Of a DNA stretch of 64,000 nt, positions 37,980-47,421 are shown in pieces. The translations under genes were made by a program, and so were the position numbers. The stretch is taken from contig JANXVZ010000003.1 of assembly GCA_025351405.1 (NCBI GenBank), positions 1-64,000 on the forward strand, written 5' to 3'. The notes beneath the pieces were generated by a model, which saw only the letters and a list, made by a program, of their open reading frames with translations, ran no database searches and had not been told where the DNA came from. Numbering within the stretch: the first letter of the stretch is position 1; each line of letters starts with the position of its first letter. Origin of the DNA: Sphingomonadales bacterium (GTDB lineage Bacteria; Pseudomonadota; Alphaproteobacteria; Sphingomonadales; Sphingomonadaceae).

Positions 37980-38591
37980 TCAGGCAGCGTTGCCGAGGCG
38001 CTCGCGCACCGCAGCCTGAGCCTTGCGCCCGATGTCGCCGTTCATCAAGTCCAGCCCGATGCCAAGCAGGTCCTTCAGTCCGATCCGCCCGGTCACCAGC
38101 GGATCGTGGGACACCAGCAACAGCGCCGTGCGGGCTGCAACGCCGGTAAGATGCGGCGCCGGTGTTACCGCCTGCAAACCGCGTGGCGCCAGCGATTGCC
38201 CGCTCCAATAGGCCGCCATCGCCGCCCAGCCCGGTGCATCCTGCAGCTCGCAAAGGTCGGCGAGTTCGCCCGCACGTTCGGCGTCGGCCGGGGCGGCGCT
38301 CTGCACCCAGGCTTCGGCCTGTTCGACCGCGGCGAGGTCGGCCGGTCGTCGCGCCAGGTCCGGCAACAGCCGCGCCCCAAGGCACGCCCACCACACCGCC
38401 TGCCGATGCGGCAACATCAATGCCAGGGCAAAGATACCATCACGTGCGTCATCGAGCCCCGACAGCGCCGTCATCAATTCCTGTGGTCCGCGAGCCCCGG
38501 CAAGGCATGCCTTTCCTGCCGGCGACAGGTCGGCCTTCTTCTCGAGCTCGGCCCGCTGGAAACGCAGCGCGATGACAGTCTGGCTTGCCAT
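37980..38591 (-). CDS. T6SS-associated protein of unknown function
   Basis: A 203-residue, Ala/Leu-rich, mostly helical protein with no signal peptide or membrane segment (start MASQTVIALRFQRAELEKK; later PHRQAVWWACLGARL and the end RKAQAAVRERLGNAA). I believe similar short proteins occur in other T6SS loci (possibly the DUF6931 group, not verified). The single base separating it from the vgrG stop makes co-translation likely. Genes directly after vgrG often encode adaptors, chaperones or effectors, but no enzymatic motif is seen, which leans toward an adaptor or structural accessory. Confidence 0.7.
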   Translation of the reverse strand: MASQTVIALRFQRAELEKKADLSPAGKACLAGARGPQELMTALSGLDDARDGIFALALMLPHRQAVWWACLGARLLPDLARRPADLAAVEQAEAWVQSAAPADAERAGELADLCELQDAPGWAAMAAYWSGQSLAPRGLQAVTPAPHLTGVAARTALLLVSHDPLVTGRIGLKDLLGIGLDLMNGDIGRKAQAAVRERLGNAA

Positions 38592-38592
38592 G

Positions 38593-40515
38593 TCAGTTGA
38601 TCTTAACCAGGCCGCCCTGCAGCGTCAAAATGCCGTCGGCCTTCACCGTTGTCAGCGGCGATGCAAGGTCGGCCTTGGCGCCCCCCTTCATGTCGAGCGT
38701 CGCATCGGCGTTGATGATGATCTTGACTGCCTTGATCTCGATACTGTCCGGCTTCATCGTGATCGTACTGCCGCCGACCTTGAGGACGATTTCCTTCTTT
38801 GACTCATGGGTGCTGGTGTCGGTCACGGTCAGGGTGCGCGTCTTGGTGACGTCGGTCTTCTGCAGGCCGGTGATCTTGACGGTGCGATCGTTCTCGACAT
38901 TGAGGGTCGCATCGTGCTTGACCGTCTCGGTCTGGTCATTTTCGACGATCAGCGTCTGATCGTGCTTGATGGTTCCCCAATCGTCATTGTCGATCAACCG
39001 GCGATAGTCGCGACCGGTATAGAGGTAGATTTCCTCTTCCCCCGGCTTGTCCTCGAAGTGAAATTCCTGGGAAATACTGCCGTTCTTGTCGGTGACCGAT
39101 CGCCAGCCGCTTTGCGTGACCTTGCTGGCCGGATCGAAGGGATAGGCCTGTGACGGCGTGTAGACCGTGCCGGACACGAACGGCAGGTCCGGGTTGCCGT
39201 ACAGGAAATCGATTATCACGCGCGTCCCGATCCGCGGGAAAAACTGCGCGCCATGGGTCGAATGCGCCCATTGTTGCTGCACCGGCAGCCAGACAATCTT
39301 GGGCAGCGGCTTGGACCCGGAATATTCACGCGCCTGCGCCACCGCGACGGGGATCCGCCACTGGCTGTCCACCACCGCTTCGCCCGCCGCGCCGTCTTCG
39401 GATTTGACCACACCGAGCAGCGGCCCGGGTGCCTGGCGGGGCGGCAGCCCGACCGCGGGGCGGAAGATCTTCGTGGCATCGATGGCGGTGAAGCTGTTGC
39501 GATATTCGGATGCGCCGGCATTCTGCAGCATCCACGGGTCATAGGCATTGTGGGTGACCGACGTCAGCACGACCTTGTCGGGGGCGATGCCGCTGTCATC
39601 GTCGATGGCGACGCGGCCGCCCGCGGAAAACTCCGCGGCATCGGAACTGCCGGCGATGATGTCGGCCTCCTGCGCGGTGAATTCATTATGGGCGGCGCTG
39701 CGCGTTGCGAGATCGGCGTTTTCGCCGGATTCGGCACCCGTGGTCTCATAGCTGTGCGAATAGACCTTGCCCCAGGTTTCGCTGGCATCGGCGTTGCGCG
39801 TCCACGGCGTATCGAGCTTGTTGATATCGAACGCATAATGGTCGTGGGTGCGTGGAGCGGCGCGCTGTTCGCGGGCCAATGACTTCAACGTCCCCGACGC
39901 GCTGTTGGCGACAAAGGTCAGGACTTCACCGTCCAGCAGGTCGAAATAATCGCTGGCCTTGTTGGTCACCGTCATCTTGTGGCGGAACGAGCCGCCGGAA
40001 CGGTCATAGCGGAAGAAATACATGATGCCGTCCTGGGCGAGCAACCGCGCCAGATAGTCGATATCCGTTTCGTCATAACGGACCGAATAGGTGCGGACCG
40101 GCGGCGCGGGGCTGACCCCCATGACGGTCGTCAGACCCGTCACGTCGGCGGTCATCGCCTCGAAGATGGCGACGCTGGTCTTGTCCTGGATGAAGTGGGT
40201 GGCACGGGCATAGGCAAGGGCGTGATAGGCCGGCCGCACCCGCAGCACGATGCGCACGATGCCGTTGTCGGCAATCTGCTGGGTGGCGTAGATGCGCCCG
40301 GCGAACACCCGTTCATCACCGTCGGAGGTGGTGACGTCCCATTCCGCCAGCTTGCCGATCCAGGCGCCGGTATCCGTGGTGACGGCCGGCACCAGTTCCA
40401 GCCGATAGTCGAATGGCTCCGAGATTGCCTCCCGGCCATCGAAGCGCAACAGGCTGTAGTCGTCGACATCGGCATCGGCGAGCGCCCGTAGATTGAGCAG
40501 ATGCGTGTCAGGCAT
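38593..40515 (-). CDS. tssI: T6SS spike protein VgrG (TssI)
   Basis: A 640-residue VgrG. The gp27-like base (about 1-370) includes YSLLRFDGREAISEPFDYRLEL and RYDETDIDYLARLLAQDGIMYFF. The gp5-like OB domain (about 400-480) has FFPRIGTRVIIDFLYGNPDLPFVSGTV, read here in short pieces, and the C-terminal beta-helix is made of TLTVT/IEIKA repeats, ending LQGGLVKIN. There is no C-terminal effector extension. It forms the puncturing tip on the Hcp tube and probably receives the PAAR protein encoded at 52225. A long hairpin lies in the 80 bases between it and hcp. Confidence 0.95.
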   Translation of the reverse strand: MPDTHLLNLRALADADVDDYSLLRFDGREAISEPFDYRLELVPAVTTDTGAWIGKLAEWDVTTSDGDERVFAGRIYATQQIADNGIVRIVLRVRPAYHALAYARATHFIQDKTSVAIFEAMTADVTGLTTVMGVSPAPPVRTYSVRYDETDIDYLARLLAQDGIMYFFRYDRSGGSFRHKMTVTNKASDYFDLLDGEVLTFVANSASGTLKSLAREQRAAPRTHDHYAFDINKLDTPWTRNADASETWGKVYSHSYETTGAESGENADLATRSAAHNEFTAQEADIIAGSSDAAEFSAGGRVAIDDDSGIAPDKVVLTSVTHNAYDPWMLQNAGASEYRNSFTAIDATKIFRPAVGLPPRQAPGPLLGVVKSEDGAAGEAVVDSQWRIPVAVAQAREYSGSKPLPKIVWLPVQQQWAHSTHGAQFFPRIGTRVIIDFLYGNPDLPFVSGTVYTPSQAYPFDPASKVTQSGWRSVTDKNGSISQEFHFEDKPGEEEIYLYTGRDYRRLIDNDDWGTIKHDQTLIVENDQTETVKHDATLNVENDRTVKITGLQKTDVTKTRTLTVTDTSTHESKKEIVLKVGGSTITMKPDSIEIKAVKIIINADATLDMKGGAKADLASPLTTVKADGILTLQGGLVKIN

Positions 40516-40534
40516 AGGGGCTTTCTAGCACGCG

Positions 40535-40582
40535 CTGCACAAGAGCGGCCGCCGGGTTGTCCCCGCGTCCGCCCTTGTGCAG
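40535..40582 (-). terminator. Long hairpin between hcp and vgrG
   Basis: CTGCACAAG (40535-40543) and CTTGTGCAG (40574-40582) are a perfect 9-bp inverted repeat. After one mismatch the stem continues with GCGG (40545-40548) against CCGC (40569-40572). No T-run follows on the minus strand. It fits an attenuator or RNA-stabilising 3' structure that would let hcp mRNA outnumber vgrG mRNA, as expected for a tube subunit needed in hundreds of copies. Confidence 0.5.
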
Positions 40583-40595
40583 GAGGCCTGTGACC

Positions 40596-41066
40596 TTAAC
40601 CGACCTTGTTGGCAGCGAGATCGTAGATGAGGTGGGTGGCGGTGCCGGCCTGGCTGCCATCGCGGCCCATGAACATCCAGTCGAACTTGCTGAAGTTGAG
40701 CGAGAAGGATTCGCTCGGGAAATCGCCGCCCGACGACTGGCTGTAGCCCGAGATGATCACCCCGGTAAGCTCCAGCGAGGCATAAGCCACCGATTCGCCC
40801 TTGCTGGCAACGACGAAGGAGATCGTGCCCTTGGTGATGGTTTCACCCATCAGCAGGTTCTTGAACAACAGCTCCGAGGCCTTGTCGAGTTGCTTGGTCG
40901 CCGTGATTTCGGAGACGCTCGGCTCCGACGTGGTACGGTCACCGCCGCGTGCGCTGCCGACACCGATCCCGGCGCCCCACTGGAAGCTGCTCAGCTCGAT
41001 CTGGTCCTTGAACTTTTCGTCGGTCGAGCTGCCCTTGATACCTTCGAGTGCGAGAAAAATAGCCAC
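40596..41066 (-). CDS. hcp: T6SS tube protein Hcp (TssD)
   Basis: A 156-residue Hcp-family protein that stacks as hexameric rings to form the inner tube. It opens MAIFLALEGIKGSSTD and has the family pattern of beta strands, including the SEITATKQLDKASELLF and SFSLNFSKFDW regions; length is typical. The start codon is GTG (41066), preceded by GGGAG at 6-7 bases. It sits between clpV and vgrG with gaps of 99 and 80 bases, each carrying a hairpin, so it may be a separately tuned transcript. Confidence 0.93.
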   Translation of the reverse strand: MAIFLALEGIKGSSTDEKFKDQIELSSFQWGAGIGVGSARGGDRTTSEPSVSEITATKQLDKASELLFKNLLMGETITKGTISFVVASKGESVAYASLELTGVIISGYSQSSGGDFPSESFSLNFSKFDWMFMGRDGSQAGTATHLIYDLAANKVG

Positions 41067-41087
41067 CTGTGTCTCCCTCTTTCCATC

Positions 41088-41104
41088 GACGGCCCCGTGC
41101 CGTC
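41088..41104 (-). terminator. Short hairpin between clpV and hcp
   Basis: GACGGC and GCCGTC form a perfect 6-bp stem around a 5-base loop, 61 bases beyond the clpV stop and 21 bases before the hcp start. No T-tract is present. It may be a weak terminator or processing site. Confidence 0.25.
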
Positions 41105-41165
41105 ACCATGAAGCTGCGTCAAATTCGAGTTCGGACAACCGCGAACCCACCGGCGCTGGCGCGCT

Positions 41166-43817
41166 TCATGCCAGCTCGATCTCGTAATCCAGCTTCTTGC
41201 CGGCCGTTACCTTGACCGCGGTCACTTCGGTGCCATCGGCACGCAGCGCCAGCAGGCGTTCGGCAAGGTCGGCAAGCAAGCCGCGTTTCAGGATATTCTC
41301 GATATTGCGCGCGCCGCTTTCGACTTCGGTGCAGCGCGAAACCAGCCGGTCGAGCAGTTTGTCGTCCCAGGTGAAGGTGGCCCCGTAATTGGCCTCCACG
41401 CGTTTGCGGATGCGCACCAGGCTGATAACGACGATCTCGCGCAAGATCTCCGGCGGCAGCGGGAAGTACGGCACCGTCACCAGGCGCCCGAGGAACGCCG
41501 GCTTGAAATATTGCAGCAGCGACGGACGCAGCGCCTTGGCCAGTTCCTCGGGGTCGGGAAGCTTCTTGACGCCGCGGCAAAGCTCCTCGATCTTTTCGGT
41601 GCCGGCATTCGACGTCATGATGATCAGCGTGTTCTTGAAATCGATGTCGCGGCCCTGCCCGTCCTTGAGCATGCCCTTGTCGAACACCTGGTAGAACACG
41701 TCCTGGACCCCGGGATGCGCCTTTTCCATTTCGTCGAGCAGGATCACCGAATAGGGCTTGCGTCGCACCGCCTCGGTCAGGACGCCGCCTTCGCCGTACC
41801 CGACATAGCCCGGCGCGGCACCAACGAGCGTGGAAACCTTATGTTCCTCCTTGAACTCGCTCATGTTTATCGTCGTGACATTCTGTTCGCCGCCGTAAAG
41901 CAACTCGGCCAGCGCCAGCGCCGTCTCGGTCTTGCCGACGCCCGACGTGCCGCAGAACAGGAACACGCCCAGCGGCTTGCGCGGATCAGCGAGGCCGGCG
42001 CGCGCGGTACGCACCGTCTGGCCGATGATGTCGAGCGCGTAGGGCTGGCCCTTGATGCGATCGCCGAGCCGTTCCCCCACCGCCATGACGGCGCGTATTT
42101 CATCGCCGGCCATGCGCCCGGCCGGAATTCCCGTCCAGCCGGACAGCACCTCGGCGACCACCTTGGCATCGACGACGTCATAGACCATCGGCGTCGGGCC
42201 CTGGACTTCGGCGACCCTCGCCTGCGCGGCGCGCAGGGTTGCGGTATGGGTTTCCGTTTCCGGCGCATCCTTGGCGAGCGCATCGAGCGCGACACGCGCG
42301 TCGGACACCGCCTTGACCGCGTCGCGTTCGGTCGTCCAGCGTTCGGTCAGCGTTGCGCGCTCGGCTTCGAGCTCCAGCTTTTTCGTCGCCCGCTCGGCCA
42401 GCTTGGTCGTCACATCGACACCCGACCGGCCCTCGCGTTCGAGCATCGAAACTTCCGACGCCAGCAGGCCAAGCTGGCGTTCGAGGTTCTCCACCGCCGG
42501 CGGGGTTGCCGCCTGGCTGATGCCGACGCGTGCACACGCCGTGTCGAGCAGCGAGATCGCCTTGTCGGGCAGTTGCCGCCCCGAAATGTAGCGATGCGAC
42601 AGCCCCGCTGCGGCATCGAGCGCTTCGCCCAAAATCCGCACGTTATGGTGCTTTTCGAGCACCGGAACCAACCCGCGCAACATCGCCACCGCCAGCGCCT
42701 CGGGCGGCTCCTCGACCTTGACGACCTGGAAGCGGCGGGTCAGCGCCGGGTCCTTTTCGAAATATTTCTTGTATTCGGCCCAGGTCGTCGCGGCGATCGT
42801 GCGCATCTCGCCCCGCGCCAGCGCCGGCTTGAGCAGGTTCGCCGCATCGTTCTGGCCTTCGGCACCCCCGGCACCGATCAGCGTATGGGCTTCATCGATA
42901 AAGACGATGATCGGCGTCGGCGAGCCCTTGACCTCGTCGATGACCGATTTCAGCCGGTTTTCGAACTCCCCCTTGATGCCGGCGCCGGCCTGCAACAGCC
43001 CGAGATCGAGCGAAAGCAGCCGGACGTTCTTCAACGCCTCCGGCACATCGCCCTGGACAATGCGCAGCGCAAAGCCTTCCGCCACGGCGGTCTTGCCGAC
43101 CCCCGCCTCGCCGGTCAGGATCGGGTTGTTCTGCCGCCGCCGCGTCAGGATATCGACAATCTGGCGAATCTCGGGATCGCGACCGAAGATCGGGTCTATC
43201 TTCCCCGCCTTGGCCTGTGCGGTCAGGTCGATGGTGTATTTGTTCAGAGCCTCCTGCCCGCGCGCTGCCGGGGCGCCACTTGCCGCCGCCCCGCCGCCAC
43301 CGCCGCCGCCGGCCGGTGCTGCATCGGCCGCCTGCCGCGCCTCCTCCGAACCCGCCGCAATCTGCGTCATCGTCGTGCGCAGGGTCTCGACGGGAATGCG
43401 GGCAAAATGCGTGCTGGCCTCGCGCGCCACGATGGCAAGATCATCGGCCGTCAGCAGCGCCAGCAGCAAGTGCCCGGAACGCACGGTCGAGGCGCCATCT
43501 TCCAGCGATGCCAGCAACCACGCTTCGCGGATCAGCTTGACGATGTTGGGCGCCAGCGCCGGGGCGCGGCCATTGCCGGTCTTGAAGCGGTCGATCTGGC
43601 GGTTGATATCCTGCGTCAAGCGGCCGGCGTCGACCTCGAAGTGGCTGAGAATGACCGCGACATCGGAGGTTTGCCGGTCGATGAGGCGCAGCAGCCAATG
43701 TTCGATCTCGACGTCGTAATTGGTGCGCGACAGCGCCAACCCCGCCGCGCCTTCCAGCGTCGAGCGGCACGTGTCATCAAGCTTCGCGACGAGACTCTTG
43801 AGGTTTATCTGCGCCAC
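41166..43817 (-). CDS. clpV: T6SS sheath-recycling AAA+ ATPase ClpV (TssH)
   Basis: An 883-residue ClpB-type ATPase that disassembles contracted TssB/TssC sheaths. The N-domain covers about 1-160. AAA1 has Walker A GEAGVGKT (about 233-240), and AAA2 has Walker A GTSGVGKT (about 620-627) with ILLDEMEKAHPG as Walker B. A middle coiled-coil region lies between them. Both ATPase sites look intact. The protein most likely starts at GTG 43817, with AGGGGA seven bases upstream and conserved sequence (AQINLKSLVAKLDDTCR) immediately after; a start at 43940 would add 41 unconserved residues. It is separated from tssG by a 227-base gap that probably holds its own promoter. Confidence 0.95.
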   Translation of the reverse strand: MAQINLKSLVAKLDDTCRSTLEGAAGLALSRTNYDVEIEHWLLRLIDRQTSDVAVILSHFEVDAGRLTQDINRQIDRFKTGNGRAPALAPNIVKLIREAWLLASLEDGASTVRSGHLLLALLTADDLAIVAREASTHFARIPVETLRTTMTQIAAGSEEARQAADAAPAGGGGGGGAAASGAPAARGQEALNKYTIDLTAQAKAGKIDPIFGRDPEIRQIVDILTRRRQNNPILTGEAGVGKTAVAEGFALRIVQGDVPEALKNVRLLSLDLGLLQAGAGIKGEFENRLKSVIDEVKGSPTPIIVFIDEAHTLIGAGGAEGQNDAANLLKPALARGEMRTIAATTWAEYKKYFEKDPALTRRFQVVKVEEPPEALAVAMLRGLVPVLEKHHNVRILGEALDAAAGLSHRYISGRQLPDKAISLLDTACARVGISQAATPPAVENLERQLGLLASEVSMLEREGRSGVDVTTKLAERATKKLELEAERATLTERWTTERDAVKAVSDARVALDALAKDAPETETHTATLRAAQARVAEVQGPTPMVYDVVDAKVVAEVLSGWTGIPAGRMAGDEIRAVMAVGERLGDRIKGQPYALDIIGQTVRTARAGLADPRKPLGVFLFCGTSGVGKTETALALAELLYGGEQNVTTINMSEFKEEHKVSTLVGAAPGYVGYGEGGVLTEAVRRKPYSVILLDEMEKAHPGVQDVFYQVFDKGMLKDGQGRDIDFKNTLIIMTSNAGTEKIEELCRGVKKLPDPEELAKALRPSLLQYFKPAFLGRLVTVPYFPLPPEILREIVVISLVRIRKRVEANYGATFTWDDKLLDRLVSRCTEVESGARNIENILKRGLLADLAERLLALRADGTEVTAVKVTAGKKLDYEIELA

Positions 43818-44044
43818 GCGATGATCCCCTGTTCCCCCTGCTCCCGGAGCTCCCGACCCCCGAAGCCGCACGCACCAGGCCGGCTTGCCGCTTGTCATCG
43901 CGGCCAGCCCGGACTGTTCGAAAAACAACCGGCGGCGCAAAAAGCACCGCCAGACAACGCAACGACAGCACTACACAACTTTAATGTTTACGCCAGCTTC
44001 GTTGCACTAACAATATGAAATTCTGGCTACATCATCGGGTGAAA
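43818..44044 (-). promoter_or_regulatory. AT-rich gap upstream of clpV, probable promoter region
   Basis: This 227-base gap, the longest inside the minus-strand T6SS array, has no coding potential I can support. Its right part (about 43975-44035) is much richer in A and T than the neighbouring genes. On the minus strand TTGTTA and TAAACA occur 17 bases apart, a weak promoter match. A small hairpin (GGCGG/CCGCC) lies at 43931-43951. This suggests that clpV-hcp-vgrG are transcribed apart from tssA-G. Confidence 0.35.
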
Positions 44045-45145
44045 TCAGCCATTCTGATAGCCTCCGCCCACCTCGCGCCGGTCGATCGGGATGACGCAGT
44101 CCGAAACCACCATGCCGGCCGGCCCGGGAGAGCCGAGCCACGACGTTCGCCCCAATAACGCCGGCACCGCCTCCAGGCCCAGTTGCAGCGGCGGAATATC
44201 GCCGGCATCGATGCTGAGCCGGATGATCGGCTGGTGCTCCATCCCCGCTGCCAGCAGGCAGGCCTCGCCGACGAGCCGGCGCGGCCCGTCATCGCGGCAA
44301 AAGCCGAGCAGTTCGGCATGGCGCAACGGTCCGATTTCGACCGCATAATGGTGCTGGATGTCGAGCACCGCGGTGCCGATGATGGCCGCGTCGAGCATCC
44401 CCAGTCCGGTGGCCTCCTCGGTACCGCCGAGTCGGGCAAACTGCTGCGTCGCCGGGCCGCCGAGCCGCGTCTGTTCGGCCAGCGGCAGCGGCATCCACAT
44501 CGGTTCGGCCTCGACCACCGCGAGATCGAAGCCGGTCATGGCGCGCAGCACCGTCTCAACGCCGGCGGCGCTGCGGCGCTGGTCCCCCAGCTGCGCCGCC
44601 AGCGGGATGAGCACGGCGTCATCGATGCCGAGCCGCGTACGGCTTGCGGGGGTGGCAAAGCCGGCAAGCGCCAGCACGGCGCGACTGACAGGGTCATGCC
44701 CCGCCATCGGCTCGCGTTCGAAACCCACCAACCAGTTGTACTTGCGGAAGATGCGATAGAAGAACGACAGGCTGCGATGGTCGAAGATATTGAGAAAGCT
44801 GGAGAATGATCTGTCACGCAGGCGCCGGCGCTGCAACTGCACCTCGCTGTAATAAGGCGGCAGCGACGGTGTCGCCCCCGCCAGTCCCAGCAGGTTGGCG
44901 GTGACCTGAATGGGTGCCCCGTCGGGCTGCGCGACGATATCGGCAAGGTCGCTCGATACCAGCATCATCCGGTCGGAAGCGACGAAGTGCAGTGGTTCTT
45001 CGGCCAGCGGCAGGTCGGCGCCGATCTCCGATACGCCGCTATGGGCGCGTTTCCCGCCGGTCAGCGCCGCCAGTTCGATGGCACGCGCAGCCTGCGCCAT
45101 CGTCACGGTCGCCGTCCGCCGCCGCAAGACCGACAGGATGTTCAC
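44045..45145 (-). CDS. tssG: T6SS baseplate wedge protein TssG
   Basis: A 366-residue TssG. It is recognisable by the order of genes and by family stretches such as SFLNIFDHRSLSFFYRIFRK near residue 130 and the late RLVGEACLLAAGM region. With TssE, TssF and TssK it forms the baseplate wedge. I use GTG 45145, whose G overlaps the tssF stop in a GTGA junction; the longer frame to 45277 duplicates tssF sequence in another frame. It is the last gene of the tight tssC-tssG block before the 227-base gap. Confidence 0.92.
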   Translation of the reverse strand: MNILSVLRRRTATVTMAQAARAIELAALTGGKRAHSGVSEIGADLPLAEEPLHFVASDRMMLVSSDLADIVAQPDGAPIQVTANLLGLAGATPSLPPYYSEVQLQRRRLRDRSFSSFLNIFDHRSLSFFYRIFRKYNWLVGFEREPMAGHDPVSRAVLALAGFATPASRTRLGIDDAVLIPLAAQLGDQRRSAAGVETVLRAMTGFDLAVVEAEPMWMPLPLAEQTRLGGPATQQFARLGGTEEATGLGMLDAAIIGTAVLDIQHHYAVEIGPLRHAELLGFCRDDGPRRLVGEACLLAAGMEHQPIIRLSIDAGDIPPLQLGLEAVPALLGRTSWLGSPGPAGMVVSDCVIPIDRREVGGGYQNG

Positions 45146-46956
45146 ACCAGTTGCCGGTCGCCGACGCGCGGTGTCCAGGTCTTCCACGGCGTCGCCTCGC
45201 GGCGCAATTGCGCCGACACCCGCACGAAGCTGTTGAGGGCGCAGGCGGTGGCAAGGAAGCGTTCGATGACCGTGCACAACAGGAACACGCCCGATCCCGA
45301 CAGCCGCTCGTCATCGATCTGGAGGGTGACATCGACCCCGGCGCACATCGCGGTGTGGCCGCGCAGCCGCATCCGCGCCACCCCCGGGGCAGCGGTGACG
45401 CCGACCAGCTTTTCGCGCAGCAGCGCAGATTCAGAGGTATCGGCGATATCGTAGAGCGCCAGCACCTCGCGCAGGGCGCTGGCGCCGCGCGGACCGCCGG
45501 CGAGGCTGAGATGGTTCAGGGATAGTTGCCCGATCAGCTTCCACACGGCGCCGCGCTGCCGCGATGGCCGCCGGGTCGGCGTCGGCTTGGTGATCGCGCT
45601 GGCACCGGCAAGGCCCGGAACCTGCTCGGCAAGGCCCAGCGCCGGGCGGCCACCGCCAAAGGGCAGCCGCACCGGCAAATCCCGGTTGGTCACCAGCACC
45701 CGCGCACTCGCCACCGTCGCGTCATCCGCCAGCAAGCGGCCATCGAGGTCGGCGACCGACAGGAACAGGTCGTCGCCGCCCCCCGGCCCGAAGCTCGATC
45801 GCCGCGCCGTCGCATGGAACATCCGCCCCATGCGCGCCGATCCGCGGTCGATCGAATACAGCGGCGGTGCCGCGATGCGCGTCCCACTGCCGTCCTGCAA
45901 GGTCACTTCGAGGACGGAATGCACCTCCAGCCCGTCTTCGCGGCGGGTATCGGGAATTATCCGGTATTCGATGCTGCTGTGGTCGATCTGGATCGGTTCC
46001 GCCTCCATTTCGAACAGGTTTATCGCCGGGCAGGCGAAAAGCTCGAAATCGTCGGCGCGCACCACGCGCTCCAGTTCCGGGGACAGGCGGTCGAAGTAGA
46101 AGAACAGCTCGAGCTGGCCTCCTTCGATATCGAGCGTGCGTGCCGCCAGCCCGTTGATCTCGACGAACAGGTGCTTCTGCGGATAGGCAAAATGTTCCTG
46201 CACCGCAGCATAGGCGGTGCTGGCCACAGCGGTCTGCGGCAACAGCAGTTCGTCCTCGTCCAAGCCCATCAGCCTCAGGGACGATGGCGGCAAAAGGACG
46301 GCGCGCGGATCCGACGGGCTGCTGCCCACGCCGATCCCCATCAGGTTGGCCCCGAACTGTTCGATGAGGATCTGCGCGCGCCTGGCGTCGCTTTTCAAAT
46401 ACAGCCGCAACTGGTCGAGGCCGAGGTTGCCAAGCTCGACATCCGGCTTGGTCGTCGCCAGCGTCAGTCGCAACACGCCCTTGGCATTGCCCAGCCCGAG
46501 CGGCGGCGCGTCGAACGGCGGGCCGCCCATTGCCGCCCCCTTGATGCGCAACGGCAGCACGACAGTGTCCCAGGCGGTGCGATAGCGGCAGGGTTCGCCG
46601 CCGGTCGCCTCGGTCGTGACCATCGTGCCGCGCGGTACCGTCACCGGCTTGTCCAGATCCGGAATCCCATCGAACCGGACGACCATGAACGATGGCACCG
46701 GCTGCACCAGGTGCGGGTACAGCGTCAGCAGCAGCGCATCGGAAAGTTCCGGAAACTCGTCGTCGATCTTGTGGCGCAGCCGGGCATTCATGAACGCCAC
46801 CGATTCGATCAGCCGGCCGATATGCGGGTCCTCGACCGCCTCGCGCGTCAGCCGCAGCCGCGACGCGATCTTGGGATAGGCATCGGCAAAGGCACCGGCG
46901 CCGCCGCGCAGGAAGGTCAGCTCGCGCTGGTAATATTCGATGAGATCGTCGATCAT
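45142..46956 (-). CDS. tssF: T6SS baseplate wedge protein TssF
   Basis: A 604-residue TssF with the typical start MIDDLIEYYQRELTFLRGG, followed by FADAYPKIASRLRL and ESVAFMNARLRHKIDDEFPE, all hallmarks of the family. It builds the baseplate with TssG and TssE. Length is normal. It is coupled at both ends: its ATG overlaps the tssE stop (ATGA) and its stop overlaps the tssG GTG. Confidence 0.95.
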   Translation of the reverse strand: MIDDLIEYYQRELTFLRGGAGAFADAYPKIASRLRLTREAVEDPHIGRLIESVAFMNARLRHKIDDEFPELSDALLLTLYPHLVQPVPSFMVVRFDGIPDLDKPVTVPRGTMVTTEATGGEPCRYRTAWDTVVLPLRIKGAAMGGPPFDAPPLGLGNAKGVLRLTLATTKPDVELGNLGLDQLRLYLKSDARRAQILIEQFGANLMGIGVGSSPSDPRAVLLPPSSLRLMGLDEDELLLPQTAVASTAYAAVQEHFAYPQKHLFVEINGLAARTLDIEGGQLELFFYFDRLSPELERVVRADDFELFACPAINLFEMEAEPIQIDHSSIEYRIIPDTRREDGLEVHSVLEVTLQDGSGTRIAAPPLYSIDRGSARMGRMFHATARRSSFGPGGGDDLFLSVADLDGRLLADDATVASARVLVTNRDLPVRLPFGGGRPALGLAEQVPGLAGASAITKPTPTRRPSRQRGAVWKLIGQLSLNHLSLAGGPRGASALREVLALYDIADTSESALLREKLVGVTAAPGVARMRLRGHTAMCAGVDVTLQIDDERLSGSGVFLLCTVIERFLATACALNSFVRVSAQLRREATPWKTWTPRVGDRQLV

Positions 46957-47420
46957 CCGGTCAACTCGACGGCAATGGCGCGATCGCTCGGCCGCACGCG
47001 TGCATCATAGGTCACGGCTTCCTCGAGCTGGGCGACCGTGAGGACGGCGGTGATGCGAAAGCGCAGTCCGGTCGACGTCGGGCCGCCGTCGACATCGACT
47101 TCAACGCGGCTGAGGCGGGTTTCGTGGGTGCGGATACAGGCGGCGATCATCCGGCGGATGCGTTCGCGAACCGCCGGGGTGCCGAAGTCCTCGGTTGATA
47201 GATCGGGAAGGCCGAAGCCGATGATGGTGTCGGCGACCCCGGGGTGCTCCGCCAGCCAGGCCGAAAACGGCCGCTTGCTGTTGAGCAATCCTTCAAGGTC
47301 ACGACGCAAGCCGATCTTGTAGCGCTGGAAGGCGCGCTCCTCGCTTTCATAGGGTTCGTGCGCCAGGTCGGGGTTGTCGTCGAGAAGACGATCGAAAAGC
47401 GAAAGCGGCAAATCGGACAT
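46953..47420 (-). CDS. tssE: T6SS baseplate protein TssE (gp25-like)
   Basis: A 155-residue gp25/lysozyme-like baseplate protein without hydrolase activity. The family signature starts PLSLFDRLLDDNPD, continues DLEGLLNSKRPF, and ends in the FRITAVLT strand. In other systems it nucleates sheath polymerisation. A strong ribosome site (GGAGG, five bases before ATG 47420) marks it. One base separates it from tssC2, and it overlaps tssF by ATGA. Confidence 0.93.
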   Translation of the reverse strand: MSDLPLSLFDRLLDDNPDLAHEPYESEERAFQRYKIGLRRDLEGLLNSKRPFSAWLAEHPGVADTIIGFGLPDLSTEDFGTPAVRERIRRMIAACIRTHETRLSRVEVDVDGGPTSTGLRFRITAVLTVAQLEEAVTYDARVRPSDRAIAVELTG

Positions 47421-47421
47421 G

